Shown here: positions 17,611-26,475 of the stretch, one piece after another | Layout of the letters: every line of letters begins with the position of its first letter | Position numbering within the stretch: position 1 is the stretch's first letter | DNA from: Pseudomonas muyukensis | Lineage (GTDB): Bacteria; Pseudomonadota; Gammaproteobacteria; Pseudomonadales; Pseudomonadaceae | Direction: 5' to 3' | DNA length: 64,000 nucleotides | Assembly: GCF_019139535.1 (NCBI RefSeq) | Contig: NZ_CP077073.1 | Location: forward strand, 571,501-635,500 | Position numbers and translations under genes: made by a program | The notes under the pieces: generated by a model | Databases searched by the model: none | Told to the model about the DNA's origin: nothing | What the model saw: the letters and a program-made list of their open reading frames with translations, nothing else

Positions 17611-18561
17611 ATGTCAGTCTTCACCCCTGTGTCCCGGCCTGAGCTGGAAACCTTTCTGGCGCCATACGAGCTGGGCCGCCTGCTCGACTTCCAGGGCATC
17701 GCCGCCGGTACCGAGAACAGCAATTTCTTCGTCAGCCTGGAAAAAGGGGAGTTCGTCCTTACACTGATCGAGCGCGGGCCGGCTGAAGACATGCCGTTCT
17801 TCATCGACCTGCTCGACGTGCTGCACGCTGCCGACATGCCTGTGCCCTACGCCGTGCGCGACCGCGACGGCCATGGCCTGCGCGAGCTGTGCGGCAAGCC
17901 GGCGCTGCTGCAACCGCGGTTGTCGGGCAAGCACGTCAAGGCCCCGAACAACCAGCACTGCGCCCAGGTCGGCGAGCTGCAGGCGCATATCCACCTGGCC
18001 ACCCGCGAGCGCATCCTCGAGCGCCGCACCGACCGTGGCCTGGACTGGATGCTGGATTCGGGCGCCGAGCTGCTGCCGGGCCTGAGCGCGGCCCAGGCGG
18101 CGCTGCTGACCCCGGCACTGGAGGAGATCCGCGCGCACAAGGCGCAGATCCTTGCCTTGCCCAGGGCCAACCTGCACGCCGACCTGTTCCGCGACAACGT
18201 GATGTTCGAAGGCACCCACCTGACCGGGTTGATCGACTTCTACAACGCCTGCTCCGGGCCGATGCTGTATGACATCGCCATCACCGTGAACGACTGGTGC
18301 CTGAACGAAACGGATGGCATCGACCTGCCGCGCGCCCAGGCGCTGCTGGGCGCCTATGCGGCGCTACGGCCGTTCACGGCCGCCGAGGCCGAGCTGTGGC
18401 CAGTGATGCTGCGGGTGGCGTGCGTGCGCTTCTGGCTGTCGCGGCTGATCGCGGCGCAAGCGTTCGCCGGGATGGACGTGATGATCCACGACCCGAGCGA
18501 GTTCGAGATACGCCTGGCGCAGCGCCAGCAAGTGGCGTTGAAGCTGCCCTTCGCCTTGTAG
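17611..18561 (+). CDS. thrB: homoserine kinase
   Basis: 316 residues of the aminoglycoside-phosphotransferase-like ThrB type found in pseudomonads, not the GHMP type of E. coli. Motifs: GTENSNFFVSLEKGEFVLTL (N-lobe), the catalytic loop LHADLFRDNV and the metal-binding GLIDFYNAC. It phosphorylates homoserine to O-phosphohomoserine in threonine synthesis. It follows the DUF2782 gene on the same strand and ends before a REP pair. The start MSVFTPVSRPELE agrees with the family. Confidence 0.93.
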   Translation: MSVFTPVSRPELETFLAPYELGRLLDFQGIAAGTENSNFFVSLEKGEFVLTLIERGPAEDMPFFIDLLDVLHAADMPVPYAVRDRDGHGLRELCGKPALLQPRLSGKHVKAPNNQHCAQVGELQAHIHLATRERILERRTDRGLDWMLDSGAELLPGLSAAQAALLTPALEEIRAHKAQILALPRANLHADLFRDNVMFEGTHLTGLIDFYNACSGPMLYDIAITVNDWCLNETDGIDLPRAQALLGAYAALRPFTAAEAELWPVMLRVACVRFWLSRLIAAQAFAGMDVMIHDPSEFEIRLAQRQQVALKLPFAL

Positions 18562-18613
18562 AGCGCGCCTGCCTGCTCGCCGGCCAATGTGGATTTCCCG
18601 GCCGTCCCTACCC

Positions 18614-18729
18614 CTGTAGGAGCGGCCTTGTGTCGCGAAGGGCTGCGCAGCAGCCCCGACAGTCTTGCAGGAAGCCGAGACCCTGGGGCCGCTGCGCAGC
18701 CCATCGCGACACAAGGCCGCTCCTACAGG
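18614..18729. repeat. inverted REP pair between thrB and znuA
   Basis: Unit one at 18614-18659 (CTGTAGGAGCGGCCTTGTGT to CAGCCCCG) and its inverted copy at 18685-18729, separated by about 25 bases. Nearly perfect complements, so a large cruciform or mRNA hairpin is possible. It lies between the convergent thrB and znuA ends. Confidence 0.9.
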
Positions 18730-18747
18730 GTGCTACAAATAACGACC

Positions 18748-19656
18748 CTAGAGCTGTTCCAGGCAGCCAGCCAGGTCGCCGCCCAGCTTCTCCAGCAAGC
18801 GCTCATAGCCCTTGCCATCCACCGCATCGCTGCCGCCCAGCGCATCCAGCTCGGCCAGGCGTACCGGCAGCCCCGCCGTCAGGGTCTCGGCCAGGCGCGG
18901 GCGCAGCGGCGGCTCGCTGAACACGCAGGTCTTGCCCACGGCCTGCAGGCGCTGGCGCATGGCGGCCACGTGCTGCGCGCCCGGTTGCACCTCGGATGCC
19001 ACGCTGAACACACCGGTGTGCTTCAGGCCATAGGCCGCCTCGAAGTAGTCGAACGCCTCGTGGAACACGAAGTAGGGCTTGCCGGCGATACCCGACACGC
19101 GCTGCTTGATGCGCAGGTCCAGGGCATCCAGGCGCTCGACGAACTGCTTGAGGTTGGCCTGGTAGCGCGGGGCATTGGCCGGGTCGGCCGCTGCCAGGTC
19201 GCCAGCCATCTGCGTGGCGATCACCCGGGCATTCAGCGACGACAGCCACAGGTGGGCATCGAGGCTGCCTGGACGGTGATCATGGTCGTGATCGTCGTGG
19301 TCGGCTTCTTCGTGGGAATGGCTGTCCTCGCCGAAGTGGCGCAGTTGCATGCCCGCCAACGACTGCACCGCCGTGGTCGGCTTGCGGCGGCCGGCCAGCA
19401 CGCGGGGCAGGAAGCCCTCCATGTCCGGGCCGATCCAGTACAGCAGGTCGGCATCGGCGACCTTCCGCACGTCGGACGGACGCAGCGCGTAATGGTGCGG
19501 CGAAGCGCCCGGCGGCAGCAGCACGTCGGGGCTGCCGACACCGTCCTGCACGGCGGCGGCGATCTGTTGCAGGGGCTTGATGCTGGTCAGCAGGCGCACC
19601 TCGGCCTGGGCCGAGCACGCGATGAAAGCGACAAAGAAGGCAAGGAATCGGGACAC
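18748..19656 (-). CDS. znuA: zinc ABC transporter substrate-binding protein ZnuA
   Basis: 302 residues from a GTG at 19656, which gives a clean signal peptide ([17 protein letters not shown]). An ATG at 19704 would add 16 residues but places the operator region inside the coding sequence. The cluster A-I fold has zinc-ligand histidines in [24 protein letters not shown] and FHEAFDYFE, and a His/Asp-rich metal-collecting loop ([16 protein letters not shown], about 115-135) typical of zinc rather than manganese binders. It delivers periplasmic zinc to ZnuBC. It is divergent from zur-znuCB across a 66-base region with a Zur-like box. Confidence 0.93.
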   Translation of the reverse strand: MSRFLAFFVAFIACSAQAEVRLLTSIKPLQQIAAAVQDGVGSPDVLLPPGASPHHYALRPSDVRKVADADLLYWIGPDMEGFLPRVLAGRRKPTTAVQSLAGMQLRHFGEDSHSHEEADHDDHDHDHRPGSLDAHLWLSSLNARVIATQMAGDLAAADPANAPRYQANLKQFVERLDALDLRIKQRVSGIAGKPYFVFHEAFDYFEAAYGLKHTGVFSVASEVQPGAQHVAAMRQRLQAVGKTCVFSEPPLRPRLAETLTAGLPVRLAELDALGGSDAVDGKGYERLLEKLGGDLAGCLEQL

Positions 19657-19683
19657 GGTGGCTACTCGGGTCGTCAGAAACAG

Positions 19684-19696
19684 GTAACATAATAAC
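19684..19696. promoter_or_regulatory. candidate Zur operator between znuA and zur
   Basis: GTAACATAATAAC in the only space between the divergent znuA and zur genes. It resembles the AT-rich, partly palindromic GTTATA-type Zur boxes, but symmetry is imperfect. Position and the adjacent zur gene support zinc-dependent repression of both transcripts. Confidence 0.5.
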
Positions 19697-19722
19697 GTCT
19701 CCATCCAGAACCGTCGCTGCCC

Positions 19723-20208
19723 ATGTCCATCACGCCGCTGGCCCACCGTCCCCACGATCATTCCCATTGCGTGCACAGCGCGCTGGCCGAGGCCGACGCG
19801 CTGTGCAACCGTCAGGGCCTGCGCCTGACCGCCCTGCGCCGACGGGTGCTGGAACTGGTGTGGCAGAGCCACAAGCCACTGGGCGCCTACGACATCCTCG
19901 CCGTGCTCAGCGAACAGGACGGTCGCCGCGCCGCGCCGCCGACGGTGTACCGCGCCCTGGACTTCCTGCTCGACAACGGCCTGGTGCACCGCATCGCCTC
20001 GCTCAACGCCTTCATCGGCTGCAGCCACCCCGAGCACGCGCACCAGGGTCAGTTCCTGATCTGCCGCGCCTGCCACGTGGCCATCGAGCTGGAGCAGGAC
20101 AGCATCAGCAACGCCATCGTCGACAGCGCCAAGGCCGTGGGCTTCGCCGTCGAGACCCAGACCGTCGAAGTAGTGGGCCTGTGCGGCAACTGCCGGGGCC
20201 AGGCATGA
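19723..20208 (+). CDS. zur: zinc uptake regulator Zur (Fur family)
   Basis: 161 residues. An N-terminal winged helix (about 25-95; [48 protein letters not shown]) is followed by a metal-binding/dimerisation half with CRAC and CGNC, the structural zinc cysteines of Fur-family proteins, plus a [12 protein letters not shown] histidine cluster. It should repress znuA and its own operon when zinc is sufficient. It overlaps znuC by 4 bases (ATGA). An unusual His-rich N-terminus ([12 protein letters not shown]) may also bind zinc. Confidence 0.93.
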   Translation: MSITPLAHRPHDHSHCVHSALAEADALCNRQGLRLTALRRRVLELVWQSHKPLGAYDILAVLSEQDGRRAAPPTVYRALDFLLDNGLVHRIASLNAFIGCSHPEHAHQGQFLICRACHVAIELEQDSISNAIVDSAKAVGFAVETQTVEVVGLCGNCRGQA

Positions 20209-20978
20209 GCGACGCCCTGATCCGCCTCGAGCAGGTCGGCGTCAGCTTTGGCGGCGAGGCGGTGCTCGACAGCATCGACCTGTCGGTGGCTCCAGGCCAG
20301 ATCGTCACCCTGATCGGCCCCAACGGCGCCGGCAAGACCACCCTGGTGCGCGCCGTGCTGGGCCTGCTCAAGCCGCACCGCGGCAAGGTCTGGCGCAAGC
20401 CCAGGCTGCGCATCGGCTACATGCCGCAAAAGATCCAGGTGGATGCCACGCTGCCGCTGTCGGTGCTGCGCTTTTTGCGCCTGGTGCCCGGGGTGGACCG
20501 CGCAGCTGCCTTGTCGGCATTGCAGGAGGTCGGCGCCGAGCAGGTAATCGACAGCCCGATCCAGAGCATTTCCGGCGGCGAGATGCAGCGCGTGCTGCTG
20601 GCCCGCGCACTGCTGCGCGAACCCGAGCTGCTGGTGCTGGACGAACCGGTACAGGGCGTCGACGTGGTCGGCCAGACCGAGCTGTACAACCTCATCACCC
20701 GCCTGCGCGACCGCCACGGCTGCGGCGTGCTGATGGTCAGTCACGACCTGCACCTGGTGATGAGCGCCACCGACCAGGTGGTCTGCCTCAACCGCCATGT
20801 GTGCTGCTCGGGCCACCCCGAGCAGGTCAGCAACGATCCGGCCTTCGTCGAGCTGTTCGGCCAGAACGCCCCGAGCCTGGCCGTCTACCACCACCATCAC
20901 GATCACAGCCATGACCTGCACGGCTCGGTGATCGCCCCCGGCCCCCATGTCCACGGAGAGCACTGCAAGCATGGCTGA
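20205..20978 (+). CDS. znuC: zinc ABC transporter ATP-binding protein ZnuC
   Basis: 257 residues from the ATG overlapping the zur stop. ABC motifs in order: Walker [13 protein letters not shown]-loop YMPQKIQ, signature [17 protein letters not shown], Walker B LLVLDEP, and switch VSHDLHLVM. The C-terminal 35 residues are strikingly histidine-rich ([20 protein letters not shown]), suggesting local zinc binding or zinc-dependent control. It powers zinc import with ZnuB. Operon: zur-znuC-znuB, with overlaps at both joints. Confidence 0.94.
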   Translation: MSDALIRLEQVGVSFGGEAVLDSIDLSVAPGQIVTLIGPNGAGKTTLVRAVLGLLKPHRGKVWRKPRLRIGYMPQKIQVDATLPLSVLRFLRLVPGVDRAAALSALQEVGAEQVIDSPIQSISGGEMQRVLLARALLREPELLVLDEPVQGVDVVGQTELYNLITRLRDRHGCGVLMVSHDLHLVMSATDQVVCLNRHVCCSGHPEQVSNDPAFVELFGQNAPSLAVYHHHHDHSHDLHGSVIAPGPHVHGEHCKHG

Positions 20979-21753
20979 TTTTCTTCTCTACGCCCTGCTT
21001 GCCGGTTTGTCCCTGGCCTTGGTCGCCGGCCCGCTGGGTTCGTTCGTGGTGTGGCGGCGCATGGCCTATTTCGGCGACACCTTGTCCCATGCCGCGCTGC
21101 TGGGCGTGGCACTGGGCTTCGCGCTGGACGTCAGCCCGGCGCTGGCGGTAACCGTCGGCTGCCTGTTGCTGGCGATCCTGCTGGTCACCCTGCAACAGCG
21201 CCAGCCGCTGGCCTCTGACACCCTGCTCGGCATCCTCGCCCCCAGCACCTTGTCACTGGGGCTGGTGGTGCTGAGCTTCATGCACGACGTGCGCATCGAC
21301 CTGATGGCCTACCTGTTCGGCGACCTGCTGGCGATCAGCACCACCGACCTGGCCTGGATCCTTGGCGGCAGCGCGCTGGTGCTGATGCTGCTGACGGTGT
21401 TCTGGCGGCCGCTGCTGGCGGTGACCGTGCACGAGGAACTGGCCATGGTCGAAGGCCTGCCGGTGGCGGGCCTGCGCCTGGCGTTGATGCTGCTGATCGC
21501 GGTGGTGATCGCGGTGGCGATGAAGATCGTCGGCGTGTTGCTGATCACCTCGTTGCTGATCATTCCGGCCGCCGCGGCACAACGTCACGCCCGCTCGCCG
21601 GAGCAGATGGCCCTGGGCGCCAGCCTGCTGGGCGTCACCGCGGTGTGCGGCGGCCTGGCGCTATCGTGGTTCAAGGACACCCCGGCCGGGCCATCGATCG
21701 TGGTCTGCGCGGCAGTGCTATTCTTGCTGAGCCTGGCATTACCCAAACGCTGA
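20971..21753 (+). CDS. znuB: zinc ABC transporter permease ZnuB
   Basis: 260 residues from the ATG at 20971 ([12 protein letters not shown]), overlapping the end of znuC by 8 bases; the longer frame from 20947 is less likely. It has about eight hydrophobic segments, the ABC-3 family [24 protein letters not shown] motif region, and the conserved [11 protein letters not shown] near the C-terminus. It forms the membrane channel for zinc with ZnuC. It is the last gene of the zur operon. Confidence 0.93.
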   Translation: MADFLLYALLAGLSLALVAGPLGSFVVWRRMAYFGDTLSHAALLGVALGFALDVSPALAVTVGCLLLAILLVTLQQRQPLASDTLLGILAPSTLSLGLVVLSFMHDVRIDLMAYLFGDLLAISTTDLAWILGGSALVLMLLTVFWRPLLAVTVHEELAMVEGLPVAGLRLALMLLIAVVIAVAMKIVGVLLITSLLIIPAAAAQRHARSPEQMALGASLLGVTAVCGGLALSWFKDTPAGPSIVVCAAVLFLLSLALPKR

Positions 21754-21881
21754 AATATCTGGATGCGCGCAGGCGCATCCTGCAACCTTTTCAGCGGTTG
21801 CAGGTCTGTAGGACTTGTTTTCGAGCGTGCGCACCTGGGTGTAGACTTGCTCGCTTTTTGCGCAAATAGAGAGTCGCAGGA

Positions 21882-22589
21882 ATGAAGCCGTTCGCCTCAC
21901 GTTATCTGCTTGTTGCCGCGTTTTCCCTGTTCCTGGCTGCGTGCTCCAGCACCCCGGCAGAGCAGCCGAGCGCGCCTGCCCAGCCGGATGCCTGGCAACA
22001 GCTGGAACAAAGCATCGCCAGCAACGAGCTGGCCACCGCCGAGGACCAGCTGGCCGCCCTGCAAACCCAGGCCCCGGACGATCCTCGGGTCGAGCCGCAC
22101 CAGCGCCAGCTTGCCGAGGCCTACCTGCAACGCAGCCAGATCGTCCTGCAAAAGGGCGATGTCAACGCCGCGGCCACTGCCCTGGCCCGTGCCCGCGCGC
22201 TGATGCCGCAGGCACCGGCGCTGACCGGCGGCGACGCCATGGCCCAGGCACGCAAGGCCGAGCTGGAAAAAGCCGAGGCCGCGCTCAAGGCCGCCGAAGC
22301 CAAGCCCAAGGCGCGCCTGATCGACCCGAGTGCGCCATCTACCGTGGTGGCGTTGCAGACTACCGACAGTCGCGCCCTGCGCCGGCAGCTCGATGACATC
22401 GCCGCCGACGTGGTGAGCTACCAGTGCGAGGTGGTGTTCCAGGTGCCGCGCACCCAGGATGCGCCGTGGCTCAAGACCCTGCTGGAGAAACGCGTGCGCA
22501 AGCTCGACAGCGGCTTCGCGTTGCAGCAGACGCATGAGATCCAGCGTTCGCTGCCGGCGCAGGTGGTGCTGGTTCCGCACCGGCAGTGA
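21882..22589 (+). CDS. lipoprotein with TPR-like helical region
   Basis: 235 residues. A lipoprotein signal (FSLFLAACSST) is followed by a helical Ala/Gln-rich stretch (about 35-140) resembling tetratricopeptide-like repeats (AEDQLAALQTQAPDDP; YLQRSQIVLQKGDVNAAATAL). The C-terminal domain contains ADVVSYQCEVVFQVPRTQDAPW and VRKLDSGFALQQT. The same gene follows znuB in P. aeruginosa (PA5502, hypothetical) as far as I remember. Function unknown; a periplasmic or outer-membrane scaffold role is a guess. It ends 8 bases before the REP that received the insertion sequence. Confidence 0.75.
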   Translation: MKPFASRYLLVAAFSLFLAACSSTPAEQPSAPAQPDAWQQLEQSIASNELATAEDQLAALQTQAPDDPRVEPHQRQLAEAYLQRSQIVLQKGDVNAAATALARARALMPQAPALTGGDAMAQARKAELEKAEAALKAAEAKPKARLIDPSAPSTVVALQTTDSRALRRQLDDIAADVVSYQCEVVFQVPRTQDAPWLKTLLEKRVRKLDSGFALQQTHEIQRSLPAQVVLVPHRQ

Positions 22590-22596
22590 GATTGCC

Positions 22597-22635
22597 GGGG
22601 CCGCTGCGCCCCATCGCGACACAAGGCCGCTCCTA
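22597..22635. repeat. REP unit, left half interrupted by the insertion sequence
   Basis: GGGGCCGCTGCGCCCCATCG followed by CGACACAAGGCCGCTCCTA. It is a standard REP unit truncated after CCTA, where the IS begins. Its missing ACAGG-type end is found at 24069-24074 on the other side of the element. Confidence 0.9.
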
Positions 22636-22638
22636 TGT

Positions 22639-22649
22639 ATGGACTCGCC
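22639..22649 (+). repeat. subterminal inverted repeat, transposase 3' side
   Basis: ATGGACTCGCC, an exact inverted copy of 24053-24063. Three bases (TGT) separate it from the element end. Confidence 0.9.
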
Positions 22650-22884
22650 TACATTGTCTACCTGCTTTTCGAACAAGGTTACCCGGTTGCATCTATGTAT
22701 CAGGCCTATTCGAGGAAGCTTGGTGCTTCTGGCCAACATCGGGTGAGCTCGCAGCATGCCCATTACATTCAGGCCTCTTGGGCCGGTAGGAGCGTAGGCA
22801 TTGATCCGCGACGGTCTTACCTAGGGTCGATGTTCACTAGCAGGGGCTGGGGCGCTCGGCACCCCGGTGGCGTAACGCTGTAAG
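22650..22884 (-). ncRNA. candidate bridge RNA region of the IS110-family element
   Basis: The 3' non-coding end of the element, where IS1111-group elements are known to encode their bridge (seeker) RNA. On the transposase strand a stem ATGCC/GGCAT (22797-22801 with 22756-22760) closes an internal loop capped by a small hairpin GGCC-CAAGA-GGCC (22784-22772). The 5' side of the loop holds CGCTCCTAC (22794-22786), exactly complementary to the target strand GTAGGAGCG that spans the insertion point. The 3' side includes CCTG, matching the other target flank. Further downstream ATACATA (22700-22694) matches the joined donor ends ACA|TA. The order target loop then donor loop is that of known bridge RNAs. 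Exact RNA ends are unknown. Confidence 0.65.
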
Positions 22885-23988
22885 TCAGCGGCTCATGGCG
22901 GGCTCCTGACGATCATCCGGTTGACGTTGGTAAACCTGCTCTCCTTGTAGCAGCACCCAAATGATGCGCAGATTTCGATTAGCCAGTCTGATCGCCGCCT
23001 CCTTGCGACCAAGCCGAGTTAACCATCGCAAGAGGCGGCGATCGTCTGGCTGATCGGAATCAGGCTTCAAATGGCTAAGAACCGCGTGCGCACCCTGGAT
23101 CATCATGCTGCGTAAGTAGCCGTCACCTCGCTTGCTCATCTTGCCCAGCCTGACCTTCTTTCCACTGCTGTGCTGGTCGGGCACCAGGCCAAAGTAAGCG
23201 GCAAACTGTCGAGCATTGGGGAACCGCGAAGGTTCAGGCTGCTTGGCCAGCATCGCTGTGGCGATGATCGGGCCGACACCGCGTATCGTCATCAGGCGGC
23301 ATGCGACCTTGTCGGCCCCCGCCGCTGTTTCGAGCCGTCCTGTCAGGACGGCGATACGCTCGCCCAGATAGCGCCATTCGGCGAGCAGTTCATCGAGCAA
23401 TTCACGCAGCAGATCTGGTAATGGTTGGGTCGCATCTTCAAGAATCCGCGACACACCTTGGCTGACGGCAAAATCGCCTTGCGCCAGGGCGACGCCCTGT
23501 TCCAGTAACAGGCCGCGGATCTGGTTGCCTAGCGCGGTGTGGCGCCTGACATAGCCTCTGCGAGCGCGGTGTAAAGCTTGAATCGCCAAAGCGGCAGTGC
23601 TCTTGATCGGCACCGCAGCAATGCTGGTATCCCGGCCTGCGCGCAAGATGGCATGGGCGTCGTTACGATCATTCTTGGCACCACTGCGGTGCTCCGCCAC
23701 TCGCTGCGCGGGCAGGATGCGGACTGGGGTGCCCTGCGCCTGGAGCAAACGCCCCCATGCTTGAGCGCCGGGGCCACTTTCCATCAGGACCGTCACGGTG
23801 GGTGGCAGCTTGGTCAGGAACGCGTGAAAGGCTTCACGGGATTTGATTCGATCTTCGTAGATGACGCGCCCGGAGCCGTCATCTCCGGCCACCTGAAAGA
23901 CTTGCTTGGCCAAGTCGACTGACAGGTGTTGGCAAAGCGTTACATCGGTGGAAGACAGGGAATTGCGCTTCGTCCTATGCTTGCTCAT
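22885..23988 (-). CDS. IS110-family transposase (DEDD recombinase)
   Basis: 367 residues, intact. The N-terminal RuvC-like domain has D25 (LSVDLAKQ), E70 (LMESGPG), D107 and D110 (KNDRNDAHA), the DEDD tetrad. A helical middle follows, then a C-terminal Tnp_20 domain with IRGVGPIIATAML and FAAYFGLVP followed by QHSSGKKVRLGKMSKRG, which holds the candidate nucleophilic serine. In this family the enzyme uses an element-encoded RNA to pair donor and target DNA. No frameshift or truncation is seen, so the element may still be active. It is oriented opposite to the upstream lipoprotein gene and the same way as katE. Confidence 0.95.
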   Translation of the reverse strand: MSKHRTKRNSLSSTDVTLCQHLSVDLAKQVFQVAGDDGSGRVIYEDRIKSREAFHAFLTKLPPTVTVLMESGPGAQAWGRLLQAQGTPVRILPAQRVAEHRSGAKNDRNDAHAILRAGRDTSIAAVPIKSTAALAIQALHRARRGYVRRHTALGNQIRGLLLEQGVALAQGDFAVSQGVSRILEDATQPLPDLLRELLDELLAEWRYLGERIAVLTGRLETAAGADKVACRLMTIRGVGPIIATAMLAKQPEPSRFPNARQFAAYFGLVPDQHSSGKKVRLGKMSKRGDGYLRSMMIQGAHAVLSHLKPDSDQPDDRRLLRWLTRLGRKEAAIRLANRNLRIIWVLLQGEQVYQRQPDDRQEPAMSR

Positions 23989-24052
23989 GGTCTCGCCCTC
24001 GCTGCCGTTGGCTTCTTAGAACGCCACCGTGGCACTGTGATGCCTCGGCGGG

Positions 24053-24063
24053 GGCGAGTCCAT
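24053..24063 (-). repeat. subterminal inverted repeat, transposase 5' side
   Basis: GGCGAGTCCAT, inverted partner of 22639-22649, seven bases (CCGATTA) from the element end. Confidence 0.9.
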
Positions 24064-24070
24064 CCGATTA

Positions 24071-24106
24071 CAGGTGAGCGCGAAATCCCTGCAGGAGCGG
24101 CCTTGC
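24071..24106. repeat. remainder of target REP and truncated second REP
   Basis: CAGG completes the interrupted left REP. After GTGAGCGCGAAATCC comes CCTGCAGGAGCGGCCTTGCT, the head of an inverted REP that stops where katE ends at 24107. The original site was therefore an inverted REP pair with only the first arm complete. Confidence 0.75.
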
Positions 24107-26251
24107 TTACGCCGGCACCCCCTCGGCCACCGCCTCCCGCGCCCACACCCGATGTGCCTCGACTGCCTTGAAGAAGGCCTCGAAGGTTTGCTGATCATCG
24201 CCCAGCAGCAAGCCGGCATCTTCCTGCAGGCCCAGCTTGTTCAGCAACAGCTTGGCCTCCAGCGCCAGCCCCATGGGCTTGAGGTGCTTGTAGGCCTCGA
24301 GCAGGAAGTGCTTGGCCACGCCGCTGTTCTCCAACGCTTCGAGCGACGCCTTGCCAGCCGGCACCCAGACCCCGTCGAACATCACCGACGGCATGCCCTG
24401 CATCGACGCATCCACCGCCAGCACCTTGCCCCGCGCGTCCTTCACCGGCGCAGAAGTCGGCCCCAGCAGCATTGGCCGGGCGCGTTGGGCCTCCAGCGCC
24501 TTGACCAGCTTGTCGACACTTGCCGCGTCCACGCCATCGGCCACCAGCACGGCGACCTTGCGCCCACTGATACCGATGTCGCCGGGGTGGTTCATCTGGC
24601 TCAACGCCTTGGACTGCCCTGGCTTGCTGCCCTTGACCTTGACCGTCCCGGCCTTGGGCGCCGGCAGGCCAAGGTTGGCCGCCACCGCCGAGGCCAGCTT
24701 GAGGTCGATGTTGGCCAGGATCTCGTTGACCGTCCGCGCGCGGATCGCTTCACGCTCCACCTTGCCCAACTCGAAACTGTAGGCCTTGATGATGTGCTGC
24801 TGCTCGGTGGCGCTCATGCTGTGGAAGAACAGCCGCGCCTGGGAGAAGTGATCGCCGAACGACTCGCTGCGCTGGCGGATCTTGTGCGCCTCGATACGCT
24901 CCTGGTAGCTCTCGAAACCGCCATCGCGCGGGGCCGGCGGGGTTTCCCTGGGCCAACCGCCATCGATCGAATTGGGCTCGTAGGAAGCCCGCCCCCTGTC
25001 GATGGTCATGCGGTGCATGGCATCGCGCTGGCTGCTGTGGTTGGGAGCGATGGGCCGGTTGATCGGGATTTCGTGAAAGTTCGGCCCGCCAAGACGGCTG
25101 ATCTGCGTATCGGTGTAGGAGAACAGCCGCCCTTGCAGCAACGGGTCATTGGAAAAGTCGATGCCGGGCACGATATGCCCCGGGCAGAAGGCGATCTGCT
25201 CCACCTCGGCGAAGAAGTTGTCCGGATTGCGGTCGAGCACCATCTTGCCCAACGGCGTTACCGGCACCAGCTCCTCGGGGATGAGCTTGGTCGGGTCGAG
25301 CAGGTCGAAGTCGAACTTGTGCTCGTCGGCCTCGGGGATGATCTGCACGCCCAGCTCCCATTGCGGGTAGTGCCCGGTCTCGATCGCGTCCCACAGGTCG
25401 CGGCGATGGTAGTCGGTGTCCTTGCCGGCCAGCTTCTGGGCTTCGTCCCACAGCACCGAGTGCACGCCCTGGCGCGGTTTCCAGTGGAACTTGACGAAAC
25501 TGGCCACGCCATCGGCGTTTATCAGCCGGAAGGTATGCACGCCAAAGCCTTCCATCATGCGCAGGCTACGGGGGATGGCGCGATCGGACATGGCCCAGAT
25601 CACCATGTGCGCCGACTCCGGCACCAGCGAGACGAAATCCCAGAACGTATCGTGGGCCGAGCCGCCGGTGGGCATCTCGTTGTGCGGCTCGGGCTTCACT
25701 GCGTGGACAAAATCCGGGAACTTGATCGCATCCTGGATGAAGAACACCGGCATGTTGTTGCCGACCAGGTCGAAGTTGCCCTCGTCGGTGTAGAACTTCA
25801 CCGCGAAGCCGCGCACGTCACGCACCGTGTCGCCGGAGCCGCGCGGCCCCTGCACGGTGGAAAAACGCACGAACACCGGGGTGATGGCGTCCGGGTCCTG
25901 GAGGAAGCCGGCCTTGGTCAGTTCGGCGTGGCAGCCATAGCTCTGGAAGTAGCCATGGGCACCGGTGCCACGGGCATGGACGATGCGCTCGGGGATGCGC
26001 TCATGGTCGAAGTGGGTGATCTTCTCGCGCATGATGAAGTCTTCGAGCAGCGATGGCCCGCGGGCACCGGCCTTGAGGCTGTTCTGGTTGTCGGCGACCT
26101 TGACCCCCTGGTTGGTGCGCAGCGCCTGGCCGCTGGCGTCGCTGCGGAAGTTCTCCAGGCTCTGCAGCTTGGCGTTGGTGTTGGCCCGATCGGGTGTCTG
26201 GGTGCCCGCCACCTGGCTTTCCCGTGGCTCCGACTTGTTCTTGCTGGCCAT
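24107..26251 (-). CDS. katE: large-subunit catalase HPII
   Basis: 714 residues, the long class II (HPII) type. The catalase core (about 70-560) has the catalytic histidine in [14 protein letters not shown], the asparagine in [11 protein letters not shown], and the haem-ligand tyrosine in [17 protein letters not shown]-terminal flavodoxin-like domain (about 575-710; [16 protein letters not shown]) is characteristic of HPII. It degrades hydrogen peroxide, mainly in stationary phase in relatives, where RpoS controls it; I did not identify that promoter here. The stop lies inside the remnant of a REP. The next gene upstream, metN, is divergent with 224 bases between. Confidence 0.96.
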   Translation of the reverse strand: MASKNKSEPRESQVAGTQTPDRANTNAKLQSLENFRSDASGQALRTNQGVKVADNQNSLKAGARGPSLLEDFIMREKITHFDHERIPERIVHARGTGAHGYFQSYGCHAELTKAGFLQDPDAITPVFVRFSTVQGPRGSGDTVRDVRGFAVKFYTDEGNFDLVGNNMPVFFIQDAIKFPDFVHAVKPEPHNEMPTGGSAHDTFWDFVSLVPESAHMVIWAMSDRAIPRSLRMMEGFGVHTFRLINADGVASFVKFHWKPRQGVHSVLWDEAQKLAGKDTDYHRRDLWDAIETGHYPQWELGVQIIPEADEHKFDFDLLDPTKLIPEELVPVTPLGKMVLDRNPDNFFAEVEQIAFCPGHIVPGIDFSNDPLLQGRLFSYTDTQISRLGGPNFHEIPINRPIAPNHSSQRDAMHRMTIDRGRASYEPNSIDGGWPRETPPAPRDGGFESYQERIEAHKIRQRSESFGDHFSQARLFFHSMSATEQQHIIKAYSFELGKVEREAIRARTVNEILANIDLKLASAVAANLGLPAPKAGTVKVKGSKPGQSKALSQMNHPGDIGISGRKVAVLVADGVDAASVDKLVKALEAQRARPMLLGPTSAPVKDARGKVLAVDASMQGMPSVMFDGVWVPAGKASLEALENSGVAKHFLLEAYKHLKPMGLALEAKLLLNKLGLQEDAGLLLGDDQQTFEAFFKAVEAHRVWAREAVAEGVPA

Positions 26252-26475
26252 GTCCGGCTCTCCTCATCAGTCTTCAGGCTGCCCCTGGGGGCTGGTTGAA
26301 GTAGTGACTGGGGTGCGACGACGAGCGTTCAATCTGGATTACCGGTTGTCGCGTTATAGCCGGCGAGTTGGATGAATCAGAAATAAGTGATAAGTACCGC
26401 TATTGAAAAAGGCTAAAATGCGCCACCCCGGCTCACCGCCAGCCCAAATTCCATGCGCCCCACAAGGTTCGCTCA

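Larger units (their letters stand above)
22636..24070 (-). mobile_element. IS110-family (IS1111 group) insertion sequence inserted in a REP
   Basis: A 1435-base element with an intact DEDD transposase. Eleven-base subterminal inverted repeats (22639-22649 and 24053-24063) lie 3 and 7 bases from the inferred ends. That 7/3 offset is the hallmark of the IS1111 group. There is no target duplication beyond a shared TA at both junctions (22634-22635 and 24069-24070). Removing the element restores CCGCTCCTA|CAGGTGAGCG, an ordinary REP-REP junction. The layout is a short 5' non-coding end (82 bases) and a long 3' non-coding end (249 bases). P. putida has known REP-targeting IS110-family elements (ISPpu9, ISPpu10); I cannot tell whether this is one of them. 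Confidence 0.92.

Noticed and set aside
19657..19704. Longer ZnuA start at the ATG at 19704
   Set aside because: It would put the operator region within the coding sequence and spoil the signal peptide; the GTG at 19656 is preferred.
22635..22883. 82-residue plus-strand frame in the IS end
   Set aside because: Lies in the non-coding end that probably encodes the bridge RNA; antisense to it and without a recognisable domain.
26252..26475. SAM riboswitch upstream of metN
   Set aside because: No aptamer-like pairing or terminator seen in the 224 bases; the spacer looks like ordinary promoter DNA for katE and metN.
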